A stretch of DNA of 19,341 nucleotides from Pseudomonadota bacterium (GTDB lineage: Bacteria > Pseudomonadota > Alphaproteobacteria > Rhizobiales > Phreatobacteraceae): NCBI GenBank assembly GCA_023416965.1, contig JAEZGJ010000196.1, forward strand, positions 1-19,341. The letters are read 5' to 3'. Of the stretch, positions 15,005-19,341 are shown piece after piece; the first letter of the stretch is position 1, and each line of letters opens with the position of its first letter. Below the pieces are notes generated by a model. It was given only the letters and a program-made list of their open reading frames with translations, ran no database searches and was not told where the DNA came from. A program made the translations under genes and the position numbers.

Positions 15005-15028
15005 TGCAAAAATTTTGCAATTTTGCAG
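15005..15028. promoter_or_regulatory. Putative ScfR-type operator: TTTTGCAA repeats
   Basis: Within 24 bp there is an inverted TGCAAAA (15005-15012), then TTTTGCAA (15013-15020) and TTTTGCA (15021-15027) as direct repeats. PccR of Rhodobacter is reported to bind paired TTTGCAAA sites, and RamB of Corynebacterium a related TTTGCAAA motif. The regulator encoded 65 bp away belongs to this family. The site could serve both the regulator and the divergent LuxR-type gene, whose start is about 104 bp away. It stands out as AT-rich in GC-rich DNA. Confidence 0.65.
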
Positions 15029-15131
15029 CATGATCTTTCGCATTTTGACAGGCGGCAGTGGGGTGCTAGCGTCCGCCACAAGCAAGATCGGAACAACCGG
15101 CGCGCCACACGGCCCTTGGAGGAACCGAACA

Positions 15132-15791
15132 ATGACTGCCGAGAACCCCACCCGCGAGACGCTGCACTTCGCCGTGCGCCATGCCTTCCCGATTGTCGCG
15201 GAGACGATCGAGGCGCTGGTGCGGGCGAGCCACCCCGGCGCCCAGGCGAGCGACCCGTCCAAGGCGAGCCTGGTGATCGCCAGCCTCTCCGACCTCGATA
15301 CGCTCGACTGCGCCGAAGGCGCGCGCGTTGCGGTGCTGATCGACCACGCCGACCGCCGCCCGGTGCAGGAGGCACGCGCCCGTGGCGCCGTCGCCGCCAT
15401 TCCGCTGGACCTGCCCGCCGACCATCTGCGCGCCGCCCTCGGCAGCGTGCTCGCCCACCGCAGCTGGTGGCCGGTGGTGACCGCCATCGACCCGGAGGGC
15501 GACCTGTCCTCCTCGCGCAAGCTCGACGCCCTGTCCGGCCAGCAGTTCAAGGTCCTCGACCTGATGAGCCGTGGCCGCCTCAACAAGCAGATCGCCTACG
15601 ACCTCGGCATTTCCGAGGGTACCGTGAAATCGCACGTCTCCTCGATCCTGCGGAAGCTCGGCGTCGAGCGCCGCACCCAGGCGATCGCCACCTTCATCAC
15701 CGCCCACGAGGCCAGCGCCCGCATGCCGGTGCGCAGCGTGCCGGACGGCGCCGCCGCCCACCTGTCGCGCGCCACCCACGCAGCCCGCTGA
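15132..15791 (+). CDS. LuxR-type regulator with a degenerate receiver domain
   Basis: This 219-residue protein has a C-terminal LuxR/FixJ HTH (about 133-192: LSGQQFKVLDLMSRGRLNKQ, then AYDLGISEGTVKSHVSSILR). The N-terminal part (10-115) has the size and pattern of a response-regulator receiver, but the phosphorylation residues are missing: the acidic pair is replaced (FAVRHAFP where DDHP is usual), the phospho-acceptor position reads Ser (LVIAS), and the late Lys is absent (AAIPLDLP). It probably acts without phosphorylation or binds another signal. ATG 15132 follows a strong GGAGGAA. It is divergent from the ScfR-type gene. Confidence 0.85.
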   Translation: MTAENPTRETLHFAVRHAFPIVAETIEALVRASHPGAQASDPSKASLVIASLSDLDTLDCAEGARVAVLIDHADRRPVQEARARGAVAAIPLDLPADHLRAALGSVLAHRSWWPVVTAIDPEGDLSSSRKLDALSGQQFKVLDLMSRGRLNKQIAYDLGISEGTVKSHVSSILRKLGVERRTQAIATFITAHEASARMPVRSVPDGAAAHLSRATHAAR

Positions 15792-15823
15792 GACCTCCGC
15801 AGCATCCCTGATGGAATGCCGGG

Positions 15824-15847
15824 CGCCGCTACCCTAGGGTGGCGGCG
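15824..15847. repeat. 24-bp near-perfect palindrome before the YARHG gene
   Basis: Arms 15824-15835 and 15836-15847 are reverse complements except for one position, centred on CCCTAGGG. It lies 33 bp after the LuxR-type stop and 28 bp before the YARHG start. It could be a terminator stem for the first or an operator or leader hairpin for the second. No T-run follows. Confidence 0.5.
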
Positions 15848-15875
15848 TTCGCGTCTGAACCGTCGGGGGGACACC

Positions 15876-16157
15876 ATGTCCGCAAGGCTCGCCACCGCCG
15901 CCCTCTTCCTCGCCGCATCGACCGCCAGCCTCGCCGCCCAGGACTATAGCGGCTGGTCCTGCCGCGACCTCTGGCTGGAGCGGAACCAGATCTACAAGGA
16001 AGCCGGCTACTGCTTCTCCACGCCGCGCGCCATCCGCACCTTCGGCAATGCCGGCTGCATCTATGACCGGCAGGGCGACGTGCCGCTGTCGGGGACGCAG
16101 CGCCGCATCATCCAGGCGATCATCCGGGCCGAGCGGTTCAACGGCTGCACCGACTGA
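15876..16157 (+). CDS. Small secreted YARHG-domain protein
   Basis: The 93-residue product has a clear signal peptide (ARLATAALFLAASTASLAA) and a mature part of about 72 residues that matches the YARHG domain: YSGWSCRDLWLERNQIYKEA, GYCFSTPRAIRTFGNAGC and DVPLSGTQRRIIQAI. Four Cys in the mature part (SC, YC, GC, GC) could form two disulphides. ATG 15876 is preceded by GGGGGGA. It is followed after 5 bp by the M15-type peptidase gene, so the two are probably co-transcribed. The domain is extracellular or periplasmic in general; its job is not known. Confidence 0.82.
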   Translation: MSARLATAALFLAASTASLAAQDYSGWSCRDLWLERNQIYKEAGYCFSTPRAIRTFGNAGCIYDRQGDVPLSGTQRRIIQAIIRAERFNGCTD

Positions 16158-16162
16158 CGGCC

Positions 16163-16936
16163 ATGGGCCCGACGCGGCGGATTCTGCTCGGCGCCCTCGC
16201 GGCGCCGCTCCTGCCCCGGCGCGTAGCAGCCGATGACGGCGAGCGCCTCACTCGCCTCGCTGCGGCCTATCCGGATCATGTCGCGCGGCTCGACGCCGCC
16301 GAGCTCGTCTGGCGCGACGGCACACGGATGGGGACCGGCGCCGGAGCGCCCGAGCGCCCCTTCGAGGTCATGCTGCGCGACGCGACCCTTGCCGACCAGA
16401 TGCGCCAGGCCTATCCGGCCGGCCCGCCCGCAGGGCCGCCAGCGCGCAACCACAGCCCCGGACGGCTGCGCAACACCGCCTTCTTCGCGAGGATGTACGG
16501 CGATTGCCGACGCGGCGGCGCCGCCGATCGCCACCGCACCGTGACCTGGATGCCGAAGACTCGGCCGCAGCCCCTGCCGGTGACCACGGTCAACGACGTG
16601 GCGACGCGGCTGGAGCGCGTCGTCGCCGATCTCGAAGGGCTGCCGGACCGGTTGAAGGCCTATCTCGTGCCCTCGGCCGGCACGTTCAACTGCCGTACCG
16701 TCGCCGATACCGGGCTTCCGAGCATGCACGCGTTTGCGGCGGCCATCGACCTCAACGTCGCTCATTCCGATTACTGGTCCTGGGCGCGGGCGCGCGGCGA
16801 CATTCCCTATCGCAACCGCATTCCCTATGCGATCGCCGAGGTGTTCGAGGCCCACCGCTTCATCTGGGGCGGCAAGTGGTATCACTACGACACCATGCAT
16901 TTCGAATATCGGCCGGAGCTGATCGGCGGGTCCTAG
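16163..16936 (+). CDS. Secreted M15-type (VanY/D-Ala-D-Ala carboxypeptidase-like) peptidase
   Basis: This 257-residue exported protein carries the zinc ligands of peptidase family M15: SMHAFAAAID (187-196, His189 and Asp196) and YHYDTMHFEYRPEL (240-253, His246 with Glu248). The usual Gly in SxHxxGxAxD is Ala192. The N-terminus MGPTRRILLGALAAPLLPRRVAA looks like a signal peptide with a basic start. Family members trim peptidoglycan peptides, often L-Ala-D-Glu or D-Ala-D-Ala bonds; the exact bond here is unknown. The ribosome site is weak, consistent with coupling to the YARHG gene 5 bp upstream. Confidence 0.85.
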   Translation: MGPTRRILLGALAAPLLPRRVAADDGERLTRLAAAYPDHVARLDAAELVWRDGTRMGTGAGAPERPFEVMLRDATLADQMRQAYPAGPPAGPPARNHSPGRLRNTAFFARMYGDCRRGGAADRHRTVTWMPKTRPQPLPVTTVNDVATRLERVVADLEGLPDRLKAYLVPSAGTFNCRTVADTGLPSMHAFAAAIDLNVAHSDYWSWARARGDIPYRNRIPYAIAEVFEAHRFIWGGKWYHYDTMHFEYRPELIGGS

Positions 16937-17556
16937 CGTTCCCAGGCCATCGTGCCGCCATAGGCGATCATGACGAGCCCCGTCCCCATGGCGAGGGCGC
17001 GGCCGGCGCGACCCGGCCGGCGGGCGAAGGGCAGGGTCCTGAGGGCGAAACCCAGCGTCACATAGTAGAGCGTCGACAGCGCGACCATGATGCCGACCCC
17101 GGCAAGGCCGATGGACAGAGGCTGCTCGGCAAGGCGGGTGACCGCGAAGAGCGAGGAGACGAAGACGAGGCTCTTCGGGTTGCCCAGCGCCGTTGCGAGG
17201 CCGGTGAGGAAGGCGCGCCGGGGGGTGAGCATGGCGGCCGGAGCCCGGGCGGTCTCGGGCGGGGCGGCGAGGTTGCGGCGGATGAGGCCGAGGCCCATCC
17301 AGGCGAGGTAGAGCCCCCCGGCGACCTTCACCGCCACAGCGGCGGCTGGGAAGAGCTCGAACAGCCAGAACAGGCCGAAGAGGCCGGCAAGGCCCCAGCA
17401 GGCGGTTCCGATCAGGATCGCCGCGGCGGTCGCCACGACCGAGGCAGTCGGCGAGGACAGGCCGATCGCCATGAACAGGATCATGTTCGGACCCGGCGTG
17501 ATGACCGCGATGAGCCAGAGGCCGGCGAGGGCGAGGAGCGTGTCGGCGGGGGTCAT
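16933..17556 (-). CDS. LysE/RhtB-family amino-acid exporter
   Basis: This is a 207-residue inner-membrane protein with about six helices. It shows the family motif ITPGPNMILFMAIGLSSPTA near residues 19-38 and the conserved second-half block ATALGNPKSLVFVSSLFAV. Members export amino acids or related small molecules; the substrate cannot be told from sequence. No strong ribosome site precedes the ATG at 17556. Its stop overlaps the stop of the convergent M15-type peptidase gene (shared CTAG at 16933-16936). It follows hisF at 95 bp with a palindromic repeat between them, so co-transcription with the his genes is doubtful. Confidence 0.92.
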   Translation of the reverse strand: MTPADTLLALAGLWLIAVITPGPNMILFMAIGLSSPTASVVATAAAILIGTACWGLAGLFGLFWLFELFPAAAVAVKVAGGLYLAWMGLGLIRRNLAAPPETARAPAAMLTPRRAFLTGLATALGNPKSLVFVSSLFAVTRLAEQPLSIGLAGVGIMVALSTLYYVTLGFALRTLPFARRPGRAGRALAMGTGLVMIAYGGTMAWER

Positions 17557-17594
17557 GATTCTGGATAGGCGGGCATTGTTTGACGCACCCTATC

Positions 17595-17625
17595 CGTCAT
17601 GGCCGGGCTTGTCCCGGGCATGACG
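17595..17625. repeat. Palindromic intergenic repeat (copy 2, short)
   Basis: This 31-base imperfect palindrome has 13-base arms with one mismatch around the loop CTTGT. Its left part, CGTCATGGCCGGGC, matches the start of the copy at 13376. It lies 26 bp after hisF and before the LysE-family gene, and could act as a transcription stop or mRNA-end hairpin for the hisA-hisF transcript. Confidence 0.75.
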
Positions 17626-17651
17626 AAGCAAGCGGCCGTCTACCAGCCCCC

Positions 17652-18440
17652 TCAAGCTGCGATGCCGTCCATGCGGACGGGGAGGCCCGCGGCCTTCATG
17701 TGCCGCTTCACCTCACCGATGGTGAAGGTGCCGAAATGGAAGACCGAGGCCGCCAGCACGCCGGTGGCGCCGCCGACCGCGACGCCGTCGACGAAATGGT
17801 CGAGGGCCCCGACGCCGCCCGAGGCGATGACCGGCACGGGCACGGCATCGGCCACCGCGCGGGTCAGTTTCAGGTCGAAGCCGGACTTGGTGCCGTCGCG
17901 GTCCATGGAGGTGAGCAGGATCTCGCCGGCGCCCAGCGCCACCACCTCGCGGGCATAGGCGACCGCGTCGATGCCGGTCGGCTTGCGGCCGCCATGGGTG
18001 AAGATCTCCCAGCGGTCGGCCTCGTCTTCGGCCGACACCTTCTTGGCGTCGATGGCGACGACGATGCACTGGTCGCCGAACTTGTCGGCGGCACGGCCGA
18101 CGAAGGCGCGGTCGTTCACCGCCGCCGTGTTGATCGAGACCTTGTCGGCGCCGGAGACGAGCAGGGCGCGGATATCCTCGACGGTGCGCACGCCGCCGCC
18201 GACGGTGAGCGGCATGAAACAGGCTTCCGCCGTGCGCGTCACCACGTCGAACATGGTGCGCCGGTCGTCGGAGGAGGCGGTGATGTCGAGGAAGGTGAGC
18301 TCGTCGGCGCCGGCCGCGTCATAGGCCTTGGCGGCCTCGACGGGATCGCCGGCATCGATCAGATCGACGAACTGCACGCCCTTGACGACGCGGCCGTCCT
18401 TGACGTCGAGACAGGGAATGATGCGGATCTTGAAGGTCAT
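17652..18440 (-). CDS. hisF: Imidazole glycerol phosphate synthase, cyclase subunit HisF
   Basis: HisF joins with HisH to convert PRFAR and ammonia into imidazole glycerol phosphate and AICAR in histidine synthesis. The 262-residue protein is a (beta/alpha)8 barrel. The catalytic aspartates are Asp12 (IPCLDVKDGRVVKG) and Asp131 (VVAIDAKK). Phosphate-binding loops are seen in LTVGGGVRT and PVIASGGVGALDHF. The start ATG overlaps the hisA stop as ATGA, so translation is coupled. hisE, often next in related genomes, is absent here; a LysE-family gene follows. Confidence 0.97.
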   Translation of the reverse strand: MTFKIRIIPCLDVKDGRVVKGVQFVDLIDAGDPVEAAKAYDAAGADELTFLDITASSDDRRTMFDVVTRTAEACFMPLTVGGGVRTVEDIRALLVSGADKVSINTAAVNDRAFVGRAADKFGDQCIVVAIDAKKVSAEDEADRWEIFTHGGRKPTGIDAVAYAREVVALGAGEILLTSMDRDGTKSGFDLKLTRAVADAVPVPVIASGGVGALDHFVDGVAVGGATGVLAASVFHFGTFTIGEVKRHMKAAGLPVRMDGIAA

Positions 18441-19174
18441 GCGGCGCGAGCTCCGCGGATCAGCCCGATGGCCGCCGCCGGGTCGAGCCGGCCGTCATAG
18501 AGCGCCTTGCCGGTGATGGCGCCCTCGAGCTTCGCGGCGCGCGGCGAGAGGAGCTGGCGCACGTCGTCGAGGGAGGCGAGGCCGCCCGAGGCGATGACGG
18601 GAATGGAGACGGCGTCGGCGAGGGCGATGGTGCCGTCCCAGTCGATGCCGGTCAGCATGCCGTCGCGGGCGATGTTCGTGTAGACGATGGCGGCGACGCC
18701 GGCATCCTCGAAGCGGCGGGCGAGATCGTGGGCGGCGAGCGTCGAAGTCTCGGCCCAGCCCTCGACGGCGACCCAGCCGTCGCGGGCGTCGATCCCGACG
18801 GCGACCCGCCCGGGGAAAGCGCGCGCGGCGCTCTTCACGAATTCCGGATCGCGCACCGCCGCCGTGCCGATGATGACGCGGGAGACGCCCTTGGCGAGCC
18901 AGCCCTCGACGGTCTTCATGTCGCGGATGCCGCCGCCGAGCTGGACGGGAAAGGAGGTGGCGGCGCGGATCGCCTCCACGGCCGCCGCATTGACCGGCTT
19001 GCCGGCGAAGGCGCCGTCGAGGTCGACGACATGGAGATAGTCGAAGCCCTGCGCCTCGAAGGCGCGCGCCTGGCTTGCGGGATCGTCCGCATAGATCGTG
19101 GCCTGGTCCATGTCGCCCTGGCGCAGGCGCACGCAGCGGCCTTCCTTCAGGTCGATGGCGGGAAAGAGCCTCAT
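18437..19174 (-). CDS. hisA: ProFAR isomerase HisA
   Basis: This enzyme isomerises ProFAR to PRFAR, the step before HisF. The 245-residue (beta/alpha)8 barrel has Asp8 (FPAIDLKEGRCVRL) and Asp129 (AVGIDARDG) as the catalytic pair, with QLGGGIRD and PVIASGGLASLDD for phosphate binding. It ends in an ATGA overlap with hisF. The ATG at 19174 gives the standard N-terminus MRLFPAIDLKEG. Its upstream ribosome site is weak. The gene upstream is off the window, separated by a repeat-bearing spacer. Confidence 0.97.
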   Translation of the reverse strand: MRLFPAIDLKEGRCVRLRQGDMDQATIYADDPASQARAFEAQGFDYLHVVDLDGAFAGKPVNAAAVEAIRAATSFPVQLGGGIRDMKTVEGWLAKGVSRVIIGTAAVRDPEFVKSAARAFPGRVAVGIDARDGWVAVEGWAETSTLAAHDLARRFEDAGVAAIVYTNIARDGMLTGIDWDGTIALADAVSIPVIASGGLASLDDVRQLLSPRAAKLEGAITGKALYDGRLDPAAAIGLIRGARAA

Positions 19175-19235
19175 GATGCGGTCTCGACGGCGAAGCAGGG
19201 ACTCGGGCAGGGTCCGGCCTGACGGTGGGGGCGCT

Positions 19236-19341
19236 TCACCTCTCGCCGGCGGGGAGAGGTCGACCGGAGCGCCAGCGACGATCCGGTGAGGGGGAGCGCG
19301 CGGGGAACCAGGGCTCCCTCACCCGGCGCTTCGCGCCGACC
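19236..19341. repeat. Composite palindromic intergenic repeat at the window end
   Basis: Several GC-rich inverted repeats follow each other: CCTCTCGCC with GGGGAGAGG (one mismatch), a long pair CCGGTGAGGGGGAGC with GGCTCCCTCACCCGG (imperfect), and GGCGC-TTC-GCGCC. I recall the pattern 'CCTCTCCCC...GGGGAGAGG ... GGTGAGGG' as a common intergenic repeat in alphaproteobacterial genomes. It fills the spacer upstream of hisA and continues past the window edge. It is different from the repeats at 13376 and 17595. Confidence 0.7.

Noticed and set aside
1..19341. CRISPR array, tRNA, rRNA, insertion sequence or prophage genes
   Set aside because: No regularly spaced direct repeats, cloverleaf, transposase or phage gene is visible; the repeats present are isolated intergenic palindromes.

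Overview
The window is GC-rich chromosomal DNA, almost certainly from an alphaproteobacterium and most likely a member of the Hyphomicrobiales (Rhizobiales). The evidence is the cpa-type organisation of the Tad pilus genes, a CtrA-like TTAA-N7-TTAA site at the pilin gene, an ScfR/PccR-type regulator, a YARHG protein, and palindromic intergenic repeats of a kind I recall from this order. The genus cannot be named from the sequence alone.

Region 1 (1-8970) is a Tad/Flp tight-adherence pilus locus split into two divergent arms around an AT-rich control region (about 6528-7066). The minus arm runs flp pilin, a small membrane ORF, cpaA (prepilin peptidase), cpaB, cpaC (secretin), cpaD (a short lipoprotein), cpaE (TadZ-like localisation ATPase) and cpaF (secretion ATPase, cut by the window edge). 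The plus arm runs a stand-alone pilus N-domain protein and two TadE-like pseudopilins. A strong hairpin followed by TTTT lies just after flp and probably separates abundant pilin mRNA from the machinery genes. The tadB and tadC platform genes are not in the window and may lie beyond its left edge.

Region 2 (8972-13347) is glycerol catabolism. glpK (plus) and glpD (minus) diverge from a 129-bp spacer, and glpD overlaps by ATGA with a TIGR03862/HI0933-like flavoprotein gene.

Region 3 (13513-16936) holds an ScfR-type HTH regulator gene divergent from a LuxR-type regulator gene whose receiver domain is degenerate. Between them are TTTTGCAA repeats resembling PccR/RamB operators. A secreted YARHG protein and a secreted M15-type peptidase follow on the plus strand.

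Region 4 (16933-19341) holds a LysE-family exporter, then hisF and hisA (ATGA overlap), all on the minus strand, with palindromic repeats in the spacers.

I see no unmistakably new system. The best leads are the ScfR/LuxR pair with its operator-like repeats, a CpaD that seems to lack its middle, and a 14-bp element shared by the two cpa promoter regions.
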